Assembly: GCF_008704395.1 (NCBI RefSeq)
Contig: NZ_CP023695.1
Location: 992,001-1,056,000 of the forward strand
Direction of reading: 5' to 3'
Origin: Streptomyces alboniger
GTDB lineage: Bacteria; Actinomycetota; Actinomycetes; Streptomycetales; Streptomycetaceae
DNA: 64,000 bases
Made by a program: the position numbers and the translations under genes. A model generated the notes under the pieces. The model worked only from the letters and a program-made list of their open reading frames with translations. It did not search any database and was not told where the DNA came from. Every line of letters starts with the position of its first letter. Position 1 is the first letter of the stretch. Shown piece after piece: positions 41,571-49,995 of this stretch.

Positions 41571-41713
41571 CCTGGAAAATATACCTGCCCCGGCGGACGG
41601 CGTCTCGCTCCCCCTGTGCTCCCCGTGCTCCCCGTGCACCCCCATGCGCTCGCGTACGGCTCCGCGGGCCTGGGCATCGACCCGACGACACCGTCGACAG
41701 GGGGAGGTGCGCG

Positions 41714-42280
41714 GTGCACGGACCGACGCAGGCCGCCTGGCTGCTCGTCGCGCTGTGCGCGGCGACCGGGGCCTACTGTCTGCTGCGGATGCGCAGCCGG
41801 ATCGAGGAACAGCGCCGTACCGCGGGCGGCGAGGCGCTCATGGGGTTCGGGATGGCGGTGATGGCCGTGCCCGCCGCGGTGGTCGCGCTGCCGCGCTGGG
41901 CCTGGCTCGGCTACGCCGCGGTGTTCGGGGCGGCCGCGCTGCACGCGCTGTGGGCGGCCCGCACGAGCCGTCACCACCTGCACCATCTCGTCGGCGCGTG
42001 CGCCATGGTCTACATGTCGCTCGCGATGATCACGACCCCCGGCGCGCACGCGGGACACGGGGGCGCGGGCCTGCCCGTACTGACCGGCGCCCTCCTGCTC
42101 TACTTCGCCGGATACGTCCTGTGGTCCGGCGCGCGCCTGGCCCCCGCGGGCACCGTGACGGCGGTCCGGGGTGGCAGCGGCGGCCCGCCCGCCCTCGGCT
42201 GGGGCGACCGGCCGGAGCTGGCGCTGGCGTGCAGGCTGTCGATGGGGATCGGCATGCTGGCGATGCTGCTGACGCTCTGA
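41714..42280 (+). CDS. DUF5134 membrane protein
   Basis: A 188-residue protein with about five hydrophobic helices and a histidine-rich stretch (RHHLHHLVGACAMVYMSLAM) followed by AHAGHGGAG. It fits the DUF5134 family of actinobacterial membrane proteins, whose function is unknown; His patches hint at metal binding. The GTG at 41714 has GGGGGAGG upstream. It is divergent from the FUSC operon. Confidence 0.78.
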   Translation: MHGPTQAAWLLVALCAATGAYCLLRMRSRIEEQRRTAGGEALMGFGMAVMAVPAAVVALPRWAWLGYAAVFGAAALHALWAARTSRHHLHHLVGACAMVYMSLAMITTPGAHAGHGGAGLPVLTGALLLYFAGYVLWSGARLAPAGTVTAVRGGSGGPPALGWGDRPELALACRLSMGIGMLAMLLTL

Positions 42281-42293
42281 CCGCGCCCCGACC

Positions 42294-42323
42294 GGCCCCG
42301 TCGCGCGCTCCCCGGCCGGGGCC
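42294..42323. terminator. hairpin between convergent DUF5134 and HAD genes
   Basis: GGCCCCG (42294-42300) pairs with CGGGGCC (42317-42323), and the 12-base palindrome CCCCGGCCGGGG lies at 42310-42321. No U-tract. It could end both transcripts. Confidence 0.45.
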
Positions 42324-42965
42324 TCAGTGCCCGATCAGCGCGGCCAGCGCCGTGAGGCTGTCGATCTGCCAGTCCGCCGCCTCGGCCACGGCCGCGTCGT
42401 CCGCCCACAGATGGCCCCACGGGCCGCGGCGGATGTGCGCGGTGCGCAGTCCCGCCTGCTTGGCGGGGAAGACGTCGTGCGCGGGGTGATCGCCGACGTA
42501 GAGCGTCTCGCGGGGCCCGGCCTGGGCGACTTCGAGCACCCGCGCGAAGAAGGCGGGGTCCGGTTTCGCCACGCCCCAGTCCCCCGAGGTGACGACGAGG
42601 TCGGCGGGCAGATCGAGGTCGCGCAGGAGTTCGGCGGCGCGCGATGTCGCGTTGCCCGCGACGATGACGCGGACGCCGAGCTTGTGGAGACCGCCGAGGG
42701 CGGGCCGCACATCCGGATAGAGGTCGCTCTCGGCCAGATGCTCACCGCGGCCCGCCGACTCGCGCGCGTGGTAGGCGGAGGCGATGTCCATGTCCGGGCT
42801 GATGAGCCGCAGCGCGTCCAGGCCGTCCCCGCCCTGCGCGACGACGGCGCCGACGAGCGCGGACACCGTGTGCCTCGGCATCTTCAGCCAGTCCGCCCAC
42901 GATGCCCAGTAGCGGTCGTCTTTGGTGAGGGTCTCCCCCACGTCGAACACGATGGTCTCGATCAT
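42324..42965 (-). CDS. HAD superfamily hydrolase
   Basis: A 213-residue HAD protein. Motif I reads DVGETL (the acid/base Asp at nucleophile +2 is Gly), motif II is VAGNATS, the Lys lies in GVAKPDPAFF and motif IV is GDHPAHDV. With no Asp at +2 a standard phosphatase reaction would be slow, so it may do other chemistry or act on special substrates. The substrate is unknown. Confidence 0.85.
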   Translation of the reverse strand: MIETIVFDVGETLTKDDRYWASWADWLKMPRHTVSALVGAVVAQGGDGLDALRLISPDMDIASAYHARESAGRGEHLAESDLYPDVRPALGGLHKLGVRVIVAGNATSRAAELLRDLDLPADLVVTSGDWGVAKPDPAFFARVLEVAQAGPRETLYVGDHPAHDVFPAKQAGLRTAHIRRGPWGHLWADDAAVAEAADWQIDSLTALAALIGH

Positions 42966-43126
42966 CTTCCGACACTACGGCGTCCGCCCGCGCGTACGGC
43001 GGCCGCCACTCGGCGGCGGAACGGAGCGATCCGATCGGAGCCCATTTCGTATGCGAGGTGCGCACATCGGCCGTGGCGTCCATCACTTGAGGAGACAGCC
43101 CATACCCCTCGGTAGCCCGGCCCTCA

Positions 43127-43132
43127 TAGGCT
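43127..43132 (+). promoter_or_regulatory. -10 box of a possible leaderless peptidase transcript
   Basis: TAGGCT lies seven bases before the ATG at 43140, and no ribosome binding site is present. Confidence 0.4.
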
Positions 43133-43139
43133 GGGCGGC

Positions 43140-44075
43140 ATGATGGTCCCCGTCGCACTGTTGCTGCTGGGCGCCCTGACGGCAGTCGTCGCCCCCCGGA
43201 TGCTCGCGCGGGCCGACTGGCCGGAGCGCGAACCGGTGGTCGCGCTATGGGCCTGGCAGTGCGTGGTGGCGGGCGTCCTGCTCTGCTGCGCGCTGTCGAT
43301 GACGCTCAGCGCGGCCGCCGCGTGGCAGGCCGTGCGCGGCCACGTCTTCGCGCCCGCCCCGCACGCCGTGGTCGAGGCGTACGCTCTCCAGGCGCCGGGT
43401 CCCTGGGCGGCCGCCACCGCCGTGGCGCTGGCCTGCGGCGGCGTGTGGACCGCGGCGATGCTGACCCGGGAGATCGCACTGGCGCGAGCCCGCCGGGCCG
43501 GGCGCCGGGCCGAGCTGCTCGTGCGTGCCCCGCTGTTGCCCGGGGAGGAGCCGGGCGCCGACCGCCTCGTCGTCCTGGAGGGCGAGCGCCCGGACGCCTG
43601 GTGGCTGCCGGGTCAGGCGCCTCAACTGGTCATCACCACCGCCGCGTTGCGTCGCCTGAAGGGCCGTCAGCTCGATGCCGTGCTCGCGCACGAGCAGGGG
43701 CACGCGCAGGCCAGGCACGACTGGCTGCTGCACTGCTCGGGCGCGCTGGCCGCCGGCTTCCCGCAGGTACGGGTGTTCGCCGCGTTCCGCGACCAGATGC
43801 ACCGCCTGGTGGAGCTGGCCGCCGACGACGTGGCGTCACGCCGCTTCGGGCGGCTGACGATCGCGCTCGCCCTCGTCGAACTGAACGAGGACCGCGGCGT
43901 GTTCGGCCCCTGCCCGACGCCGCACGCACACGTCCCGCACCGCGTGCACCGGCTGCTCTCCGCCCACCCGCGCCTCACCACCGCCCGCAGACTGCGCCTG
44001 ACGGCCACCGCGGCGCTGGTCCCGGTGATCCCCGTCCTCGTCACCTTCGTACCGGGTCTGCGGGCGCTGGGCTAG
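43140..44075 (+). CDS. membrane M48/M56-type zinc metallopeptidase
   Basis: A 311-residue protein with three N-terminal membrane helices, the zinc motif HEQGH (His184, Glu185, His188), a downstream Glu-rich helix (LVELAADDVASRR) and a final hydrophobic helix. It resembles the peptidase half of BlaR1/MecR1 and the CopY-linked peptidases of Streptomyces. The usual BlaI/CopY repressor gene is not adjacent. The ATG at 43140 appears leaderless; a second ATG follows directly. Confidence 0.85.
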   Translation: MMVPVALLLLGALTAVVAPRMLARADWPEREPVVALWAWQCVVAGVLLCCALSMTLSAAAAWQAVRGHVFAPAPHAVVEAYALQAPGPWAAATAVALACGGVWTAAMLTREIALARARRAGRRAELLVRAPLLPGEEPGADRLVVLEGERPDAWWLPGQAPQLVITTAALRRLKGRQLDAVLAHEQGHAQARHDWLLHCSGALAAGFPQVRVFAAFRDQMHRLVELAADDVASRRFGRLTIALALVELNEDRGVFGPCPTPHAHVPHRVHRLLSAHPRLTTARRLRLTATAALVPVIPVLVTFVPGLRALG

Positions 44076-44158
44076 GCCACGTCCCGCGGGCCGGGGTGCG
44101 TGCGCCCGGAAGCCTTCCGCGAGGCGGGCGCGGGGCGCCGTGGGCACCCCGCGCGATC

Positions 44159-44170
44159 GCGGGTACCCGC
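44159..44170. promoter_or_regulatory. 12-base palindrome in the gap before the PAP2 gene
   Basis: GCGGGTACCCGC is a perfect palindrome. A second small one (GATGG-TTT-CCATC) lies at 44210-44222. Role unknown. Confidence 0.3.
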
Positions 44171-44247
44171 ACCGGGCCGTCCCGGGCGACGCCGCGCCGC
44201 CGGCCCGGAGATGGTTTCCATCCCATTCCGTCGGCGAGGATCCCCTT

Positions 44248-44934
44248 ATGCACCCCGCGTCACTGGACTCCCCCACCCGACCGCCCGCCCACCGGGCCGC
44301 GCGCGCCGCGGCGCTGTTCTGCGTCCCCTCCCTCCTGCTGCTCCTGCTGGTGGCGCTGGAGTGGAAGCCGCTGATCTCGCTCGACGAGGGCATCGCCCGC
44401 ACCACGCACCGCTGGGCGGTGGCCGACCCGGGTCTCACCCGGGCGAGCCGGATCCTCACCGACTGGGTGTGGGACCCATGGACGATGCGCGCGCTGTGCG
44501 CGGTGACCGTCCTCTGGCTCGCGGCACGCGGCGCCCGCCGGCTCGCGCTCTGGTTCGCGGGCACCTGTGTGGCGGCCTCGGTGGTGCAGCAGGCGCTGAA
44601 GGCCGCGGTGGACCGCCCTCGTCCGGTGTGGTCGGACCCCGTCGACTCCGCGCACTACGCGGCGTTCCCCTCCGGCCACGCGATGACGGCGGCGGTCGTC
44701 TGCGGAATGCTGCTGTGGCTGCTGCGTCTGTACGGGGTGGGCCGCACCGCGTGGCGCGCGGCCGTGACCCTCGCCGTGCTCTCGGTGACCGGGGTGGGGG
44801 TGACCCGCGTCTGGCTCGGCGTCCACTGGCCCACGGACGTCCTCGGCGGCTGGCTGCTCGGCGCACTGACGGTGGCGCTGGCCGTCACGACGTACGCGTA
44901 CGGGCCCGGCAGGCATGGCGCGAGCGGCTCTTGA
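44248..44934 (+). CDS. PAP2 family membrane phosphatase
   Basis: A 228-residue protein with six hydrophobic helices. All three PAP2 motifs are present: KAAVDRPRP, PSGHAMT and TRVWLGVHWPTD. It likely dephosphorylates a lipid such as phosphatidic acid or a polyprenyl pyrophosphate. The ATG at 44248 has GAGGA upstream; the longer frame from 44140 lacks such a site. Confidence 0.9.
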   Translation: MHPASLDSPTRPPAHRAARAAALFCVPSLLLLLLVALEWKPLISLDEGIARTTHRWAVADPGLTRASRILTDWVWDPWTMRALCAVTVLWLAARGARRLALWFAGTCVAASVVQQALKAAVDRPRPVWSDPVDSAHYAAFPSGHAMTAAVVCGMLLWLLRLYGVGRTAWRAAVTLAVLSVTGVGVTRVWLGVHWPTDVLGGWLLGALTVALAVTTYAYGPGRHGASGS

Positions 44935-44967
44935 CCGGTCGTCGGGCACCCCCGGAGGATCCTGGCT

Positions 44968-45663
44968 ATGACGATCAAGGGCGCACTCTTCGACTTCTCC
45001 GGAACCCTCTTCCGCATCGAACCCACCGAAGCCTGGCTGCGCGCCGTGGCCGACGATCTCGGAGTGCCGTTCGCCGAAGACGAGTTGGCGCGGGCCGCGG
45101 CCGGCCTGGAGCGGGTGGGAGCGATGCCCGGCGGGGCCGTACCGGTCGCGGTGCCCGCGCGTCTGGCCGGGCTGTGGGCGCAGCGCGACCGGAGCGCCGA
45201 GCAGCACCGCGCCGCCTACACGGGGGTCGCCCGGGAGGTGGCGCTGCCGGATCCCCGGCTGTACGACGCGCTGTACGAGCGGCACATGACACCCGAGGCG
45301 TGGCGTCCCTACGGTGACGCGGCGGAGGTCCTGGCCGGACTGCGCGACCGGGGTGTCCGGGTAGCGGTGGTCAGCAACATCGGGTGGGATCTGCGGCCCG
45401 TCTTCCGCGCCCATGGGTTCGACGCGTATGTGGACGCGTACGTCCTGTCGTACGAGCACGGCATCCAGAAGCCGGACCCGCGCCTGTTCGCGCTGGCCTG
45501 CGAGGCGCTGGGAGCCGATCCCCGGGACACGCTGATGGTGGGTGACGACCGACGGGCCGACGGCGGGGCGGCGGCGCTCGGGTGCGCGCTGCACTTCGTC
45601 GACCATCTGCCGGCCGACCGGCGCCCGGACGCGCTGCGGCCGGTGCTCGACCTGGCCGGGTGA
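44968..45663 (+). CDS. HAD superfamily hydrolase
   Basis: A 231-residue HAD protein. Motif I reads DFSGTL, with Ser at the place of the acid/base Asp, motif II is VVSNIGW, the Lys lies in GIQKPDPRLF and motif IV is VGDDRRAD. The long cap with a PYGDAAEVLAGLRDRGV element is of the haloacid dehalogenase type. GGAGGATCC lies upstream of the ATG. A strong RNA hairpin follows its stop (45703-45759). Confidence 0.88.
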   Translation: MTIKGALFDFSGTLFRIEPTEAWLRAVADDLGVPFAEDELARAAAGLERVGAMPGGAVPVAVPARLAGLWAQRDRSAEQHRAAYTGVAREVALPDPRLYDALYERHMTPEAWRPYGDAAEVLAGLRDRGVRVAVVSNIGWDLRPVFRAHGFDAYVDAYVLSYEHGIQKPDPRLFALACEALGADPRDTLMVGDDRRADGGAAALGCALHFVDHLPADRRPDALRPVLDLAG

Positions 45664-45702
45664 GGCGTCGAAGACCTCGTCGAACCACCGGTGGGCCCTG
45701 TG

Positions 45703-45759
45703 GAACCACCTGGGAGCAGGCAACACTCCCCCGCGGTGCTGCCTGCCCCAGGCTGGTTC
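45703..45759 (+). terminator. 19-bp stem-loop after the HAD gene, with a rival pairing
   Basis: GCAGGCA (45716-45722) pairs with TGCCTGC (45740-45746). The stem continues outward through CCTGGG/CCCAGG and GAACCA/TGGTTC, with two single-base bulges and a 17-base loop. Upstream TCGAACCA (45680-45687) can instead pair with TGGTTCGA (45754-45761). It may be a terminator, an attenuator for the TetR gene or a small RNA. Confidence 0.55.
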
Positions 45760-45805
45760 GACCCACGCGTGGCCTGATGAAGGCCTCGGTGCGGGACACG
45801 CCGAG

Positions 45806-45825
45806 TATACTGGCTCAGAGCCAGT
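45806..45825 (+). promoter_or_regulatory. TetR operator overlapping its own -10 box
   Basis: ACTGGCTC-A-GAGCCAGT (45809-45825) is a perfect 17-base palindrome. It overlaps TATACT (45806-45811), a good -10 box, 18 bases before the TetR ATG. Autorepression is the simplest reading. Confidence 0.7.
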
Positions 45826-45843
45826 CAACGCAGGAGTTACGGA

Positions 45844-46518
45844 ATGTCCCCGCGTAGCCCGTCGGTCAATGAAGAGTTGCGCAGGCGTTCGCGCGAGCGG
45901 TTGCTCCAGGCCACGGTGGAGCTGGTGGGCGAGCGGGGTTACGAGGCGACGACGCTCGGGGACATCGCCGACCGGGCGGGCGCGGCCCGCGGTCTGGTGT
46001 CGTACTACTTCCCGGGGAAGCGCCAGCTCCTCCAGTCGGCGGTGCACCGGCTGATGCACCGCACTCTGGAAGCCGCCCTGGAGCGGGAGCCGATCCCCGA
46101 AGACGGCACAGACAGCACGGGCGGCGCGGAGGGTGCGGAGCGGCTGGCGCGCGCCATCGACGCGATCCTGGGCCTGGCCCGGGACGAACCGCTGCTCATG
46201 CGCACGCACATGGCGGGCATTCTCCAGGCGGAGGGGTTCGTGCAGTGCCCCGAGCAGCAGCGTCTGGCGGAGCTGCTGCGGGACACCGTCGTGCGGTACG
46301 GATCGGATGACGTCGACAGGGACTATCCGCTGCTGCGCGCTCTGCTCATGGGCGCGGTCTTCGCCCTGCTCATCCCGGGCGCGCCGATGCCGCTCGCGAC
46401 GCTGCGGGCCGAGCTGTTCCAGCGGTACGGCCTGGACTGGGCGCTCGGCGTCCCGCCCAGCGGCGCTCCACCCGATGCCGACGGCGGCGGCGCGGAACGG
46501 CTGGGCCGCGCACCCTGA
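45844..46518 (+). CDS. TetR family transcriptional regulator
   Basis: A 224-residue protein. The N-terminal HTH reads TTLGDIADRAGAARGLVSYYFPGKRQLLQSAVHRL (residues about 37-70), followed by an all-helical ligand domain. GGAG precedes the ATG. The next gene, an FprA-like reductase, begins 64 bases after its stop on the same strand. The operator at 45809-45825 suggests self-regulation; other targets are unknown. Confidence 0.92.
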   Translation: MSPRSPSVNEELRRRSRERLLQATVELVGERGYEATTLGDIADRAGAARGLVSYYFPGKRQLLQSAVHRLMHRTLEAALEREPIPEDGTDSTGGAEGAERLARAIDAILGLARDEPLLMRTHMAGILQAEGFVQCPEQQRLAELLRDTVVRYGSDDVDRDYPLLRALLMGAVFALLIPGAPMPLATLRAELFQRYGLDWALGVPPSGAPPDADGGGAERLGRAP

Positions 46519-46582
46519 CAGCGGGCACCCCGAGTGCGATCCTGAAACCGTCCCGGGGTCGCCTCGCGGAGGGAGCACCAGC

Positions 46583-47944
46583 GTGCTGCACGTCGCCGTC
46601 GTCGGTTCGGGTCCCAGCGGGGTGTACGCCGCGCAGTCCCTCGTCCAGCAGGACCTGGTGCCGCGGGTGCGGGTCGATGTGCTCGACCGGCTGCCCTGCC
46701 CGTACGGCCTCGTGCGCTACGGCGTCGCGCCGGACCACGAGAAGATCAAGTCGCTCCAGAACAATCTGCGGACGGTCCTGGAGCACGAGCGCGTGCGCTT
46801 CCTCGGGTCCGTCGAGATCGGCCCCGGCGCCCTGCCCCCGGCCAGGCTCCTCGATCTGTACCACGCGGTGGTGTACTGCGTGGGCGCGGCGGCGGACCGC
46901 AGGCTCGGGGTGCCCGGCGAGGATCTGCCGGGCAGTCATTCGGCGACCGAGTTCGTCTCCTGGTACAGCGCGCATCCGGACGTGCTGACGGACGGTTTCG
47001 AGCAGGACGGTTTCGTACGGGGCGTGGAGTCGGCCGTCGTCATCGGCGTGGGGAACGTCGCGGTGGACGTCGCCCGGATCCTCGTCCGCGGCGTGGCCGA
47101 GCTGCTGCCCACGGACATGCCGGACGCGGCGCTCGGCGTCCTCGCGGGGAGCCGGGTGCGCGAGGTGCACATGGTGGGGCGGCGCGGGCCCTCGCAGGCG
47201 CGGTTCACCACCAAGGAGCTGCGGGAGCTGGGCGCGCTCCCGGACACCGAAGTCGTCGTGGATCCGGCGGAGTTGGCGCTGGACCCCGCGTACGCCGACC
47301 CGTCCGGGCTGCCCGCCGCGAGCCGTCGCAACATCGAGGTGCTGCGCGGCTGGGCCGAGCGCCCGCCACGCGGTCTGCCCCGGCGGATCCGCCTGCGCTT
47401 CTTCCTGCGTCCTGTCGCCCTGACGGCCGGGGCCGCGGGCCGCGTCGCCGGGGCGCGCTTCGAGCGCACGCTGCCGGACGGCCGGGGCGGGGTGAGCGGT
47501 TCGGGGCAGTACGAGGACATCCCGGCGCAGTTGGTCCTGCGCTCGGTCGGTTACCGCGGGGTGCCACTGGACGGGCTGCCGTTCGACCCCGAGCGGGGCA
47601 CGGTCCCGCACGCGGCCGGGCGGGTGCTGCGCGACGGGGCGCCGTCGCCGGGCGAGTACGTTGCCGGGTGGATCAAGCGGGGCCCGACCGGCGTCATCGG
47701 CACCAACCGCCCCTGTGCCAAGGAGACGGTGCAGTCCCTGCTGGACGACGCCCCCGATCTCGTACGCAGGGGCGTTCCGGAGGATCCGCTGGCGGGGCTG
47801 CGCGCGGCGGGTGTGCGGCCGGTGGAGTGGCCGGGGTGGCTGGCGATCGAGCGCGCGGAGGCCGAGCTGGGGCGCTCGCTCGGCCGGGGCGTGGTGAAGA
47901 TCCCGGACTGGGCGGGGCTGCGGCGGGCGGCGCAGGGGCAATAG
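46583..47944 (+). CDS. FAD-dependent ferredoxin-NADP reductase (FprA-like)
   Basis: A 453-residue flavoenzyme of the adrenodoxin-reductase/FprA class. It has GSGPSGVYAAQ for FAD, PCPYGLVRYGVAPDHEKIKS, a second nucleotide-binding GVGNVAVDVAR and GWIKRGPTGVIGTNRPCAKETV near the C-terminus, all typical of the class. It moves electrons between NADPH and ferredoxins that serve P450s or other oxygenases. The GTG at 46583 has GGAGGGAG upstream. Confidence 0.92.
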   Translation: MLHVAVVGSGPSGVYAAQSLVQQDLVPRVRVDVLDRLPCPYGLVRYGVAPDHEKIKSLQNNLRTVLEHERVRFLGSVEIGPGALPPARLLDLYHAVVYCVGAAADRRLGVPGEDLPGSHSATEFVSWYSAHPDVLTDGFEQDGFVRGVESAVVIGVGNVAVDVARILVRGVAELLPTDMPDAALGVLAGSRVREVHMVGRRGPSQARFTTKELRELGALPDTEVVVDPAELALDPAYADPSGLPAASRRNIEVLRGWAERPPRGLPRRIRLRFFLRPVALTAGAAGRVAGARFERTLPDGRGGVSGSGQYEDIPAQLVLRSVGYRGVPLDGLPFDPERGTVPHAAGRVLRDGAPSPGEYVAGWIKRGPTGVIGTNRPCAKETVQSLLDDAPDLVRRGVPEDPLAGLRAAGVRPVEWPGWLAIERAEAELGRSLGRGVVKIPDWAGLRRAAQGQ

Positions 47945-47974
47945 GCGGCGGGCGGGCTTTCTCGCGGCTCCCGG

Positions 47975-48331
47975 TCAGCCGTCGGCGCCGAGCCTCTCCG
48001 CCTCGCGGGCGGCCGCGGCGAGGACGCTGTCGAGGAGGCCGGGGAAGAGCGCGTCCAGGTCGTCGCGGCGCAGCACGCTCAGCTTGGCCGTACCCCGGTA
48101 GATCTGCCGGATCACACCGCTCTCGCGCAGCACCCGGAAGTGGTGCGTGCTCGTCGACTTGGTGACGGGCAGGCCGAAGTGCGAGCAGGCCAGCTCCGCT
48201 CCCTCTTCCCTGGCGAGGTCCCGGACGATCCGCATCCGCATGGGGTCGGCGAGGGCGTGCAGCACCGCGTCGAGCCGGATCTCCTCGGGCTCGGGGTGGG
48301 CGAGCGTCCTGCTGCTGGCGGCGGTCGTCAT
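47975..48331 (-). CDS. ArsR family transcriptional regulator
   Basis: A 118-residue winged HTH (VLHALADPMRMRIVRDLA, then VTKSTSTHHFRVLRESGVIRQI). No metal-binding cysteine pair of the classical ArsR type is seen; a single Cys lies in LACSHFG. It is divergent from the OYE gene, and the gap carries four 17-base repeats that are its probable binding sites. It likely represses the OYE gene and itself in response to an electrophile or other ligand. Confidence 0.9.
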   Translation of the reverse strand: MTTAASSRTLAHPEPEEIRLDAVLHALADPMRMRIVRDLAREEGAELACSHFGLPVTKSTSTHHFRVLRESGVIRQIYRGTAKLSVLRRDDLDALFPGLLDSVLAAAAREAERLGADG

Positions 48332-48338
48332 GGCGTCA

Positions 48339-48428
48339 TCGTACGACAGTCACCGTAGTTCGGCATTCACCGTAGTTTGATGTTCGCCGTAGTTTGACAT
48401 TCACCGTACTACGAGGTCTATCGTACGA
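48339..48428. repeat. four 17-base iterons flanked by TCGTACGA palindromes (ArsR/OYE gap)
   Basis: TCACCGTAGTTTGATGT-like units at 48350-48366, 48367-48383, 48384-48400 and 48401-48417. TCGTACGA lies at 48339-48346 and again at 48421-48428. CGTAGT and ACTACG also form an inverted pair around units 3 and 4. Probable operator array. Confidence 0.75.
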
Positions 48429-48461
48429 CTAGAAGACCAGCCGCGAGTAATGGAGTCCGCC

Positions 48462-49541
48462 GTGAGCGCCCTGTTCGAGCCGTACACCCTGCGATCGCTG
48501 ACCGTCCCGAACCGGGTCTGGATGCCCCCGATGTGCCAGTACTCGGCGCTCCCGGAGGGGCCCGAAGCAGGTGTCCCGCAGGACTGGCACTTCGCGCACT
48601 ACGCGGCGCGTGCCGCCGGCGGTACGGGCCTGATCATCGTCGAGGCGACCGCCGTCAGCCCCGAGGGCCGCATCAGCCCGTACGACCTCGGCATATGGAA
48701 CGACACCCAGGTGGAGGCGTTCCGCCGCACGACGGCGTTCCTCAAGAGCCAGGGCACCGTCCCCGGCATCCAGATCGCGCACTCCGGACGCAAGGGGTCC
48801 ACGGGGCGCACCTGGACGGGCGGCGGCCCGGTGGGTCCGGAGGAGTACGGCTGGCAGCCCGTCGCGCCCAGCCCGGTCGCCTTCGACGAGCGCCACCCCG
48901 TGCCGGCGGAGCTGACCGTCGAGCAGATCCGCGAGGTCGTCGGGCAGTTCGCCGACGCGGCGCGGCGCTCGCTCGACGCCGGTTTCGAGGTCGCCGAGAT
49001 CCATGGCGCACACGGCTATCTGATCGGCGAGTTCCTCTCCCCGCACAGCAACAAGCGCACCGACGCGTACGGCGGTTCGTACGAGAACCGCACGCGTTTC
49101 GCCCTGGAAGTGGTCGATGCCGTACGGGCCGTGTGGCCCGAGGACAAGCCGCTGTTCTTCCGCATCTCGGCCACCGACTGGCTGGAGGAGGCGGGCTGGA
49201 CGGCCGACGACACCGTGCGCTTCGCGACCGGACTCAAGGAGCACGGGATCGATCTGCTCGACGTGTCCACGGGCGGCAACGCGGCGGGCGTCCGCATCCC
49301 CGTCGAGCCCGGCTATCAGGTGCCGTTCGCCGCGCGGGTGAAGGCCGAGACGGATCTCGCGGTCGCCGCGGTCGGCCTCATCACCGACGTGGAGCAGGCC
49401 GAGAAGATCCTCGCGGGCGGCGAGGCGGACGCGGTCCTGCTGGGCCGGGAGCTGCTGCGCAACCCGTCGTGGGCGCGGCACGCGGCACGCGAAGTCGGCG
49501 CCGAGGTGCACGTGCCGGACCAGTACCACCGGTCCGTCTGA
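48462..49541 (+). CDS. Old Yellow Enzyme (YqjM-like ene-reductase)
   Basis: A 359-residue FMN-dependent ene-reductase of the YqjM/thermophilic-like group. Cys25 and Tyr27 (MCQYSA) and the HGAHGYL His pair match YqjM active-site residues; GGSYENRTRF and GLITDVEQAE are typical. It reduces activated C=C bonds with NADPH. I prefer the GTG at 48462 with GGAG upstream over the ATG at 48450. It is controlled, by inference, by the divergent ArsR. Confidence 0.92.
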   Translation: MSALFEPYTLRSLTVPNRVWMPPMCQYSALPEGPEAGVPQDWHFAHYAARAAGGTGLIIVEATAVSPEGRISPYDLGIWNDTQVEAFRRTTAFLKSQGTVPGIQIAHSGRKGSTGRTWTGGGPVGPEEYGWQPVAPSPVAFDERHPVPAELTVEQIREVVGQFADAARRSLDAGFEVAEIHGAHGYLIGEFLSPHSNKRTDAYGGSYENRTRFALEVVDAVRAVWPEDKPLFFRISATDWLEEAGWTADDTVRFATGLKEHGIDLLDVSTGGNAAGVRIPVEPGYQVPFAARVKAETDLAVAAVGLITDVEQAEKILAGGEADAVLLGRELLRNPSWARHAAREVGAEVHVPDQYHRSV

Positions 49542-49565
49542 GCACGCCCCGGCCGTTCACGCGGG

Positions 49566-49949
49566 TCATTCGGGGATGGCCGCCAGGGTGAAGGAGTGGC
49601 CCGCCGGGTCGGAGTAGGTGCGGGTGTCCCGCGGACCGCTGTTGTTCTTCGTGTCCACGGGGCGCGCGCCATGGCCGACCGCCTCGCGCTCCGCCTCGTC
49701 CATGTCGTGCCGGGCCACCATGATCCTCAGGTGCGCCTGCTGCGAGTCCTCGGGGCGGGGCCAGCTCGGCGGGATGTAGTCGCGCTCCCGGTGGACGGCC
49801 AGGCAGACCCCGTTCTCGTTGGTGATCTCGACGTAGTCGGGGTCCTTGCTCAGCCGGACCTCCGCGCCGAGCAGCCCGGCGTAGAACTCGGCGAGCTGCT
49901 CGGGCTCCGAACAGTCCAGGACAAGCACGGCGTTCTTGTGAACGGTCAT
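49566..49949 (-). CDS. VOC family protein
   Basis: A 127-residue single VOC module (LDCSEPEQLAEFYAGLLGAEVR at the start, YSDPAGHSFTLAAIPE at the end). His and Glu fall at likely metal-ligand places. The substrate is unknown. GGGGGGA lies before the ATG. It is convergent with the OYE gene. Confidence 0.88.
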   Translation of the reverse strand: MTVHKNAVLVLDCSEPEQLAEFYAGLLGAEVRLSKDPDYVEITNENGVCLAVHRERDYIPPSWPRPEDSQQAHLRIMVARHDMDEAEREAVGHGARPVDTKNNSGPRDTRTYSDPAGHSFTLAAIPE

Positions 49950-49995
49950 GACGGCCGGGTCCCCCCGCGATTCCCGGCCAAACGGGGGTGACGGG

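Noticed and set aside
48350..48417. CRISPR array or origin iterons
   Set aside because: Only four short units without spacers, between divergent regulator and target genes; no replication gene nearby. An operator array fits better.
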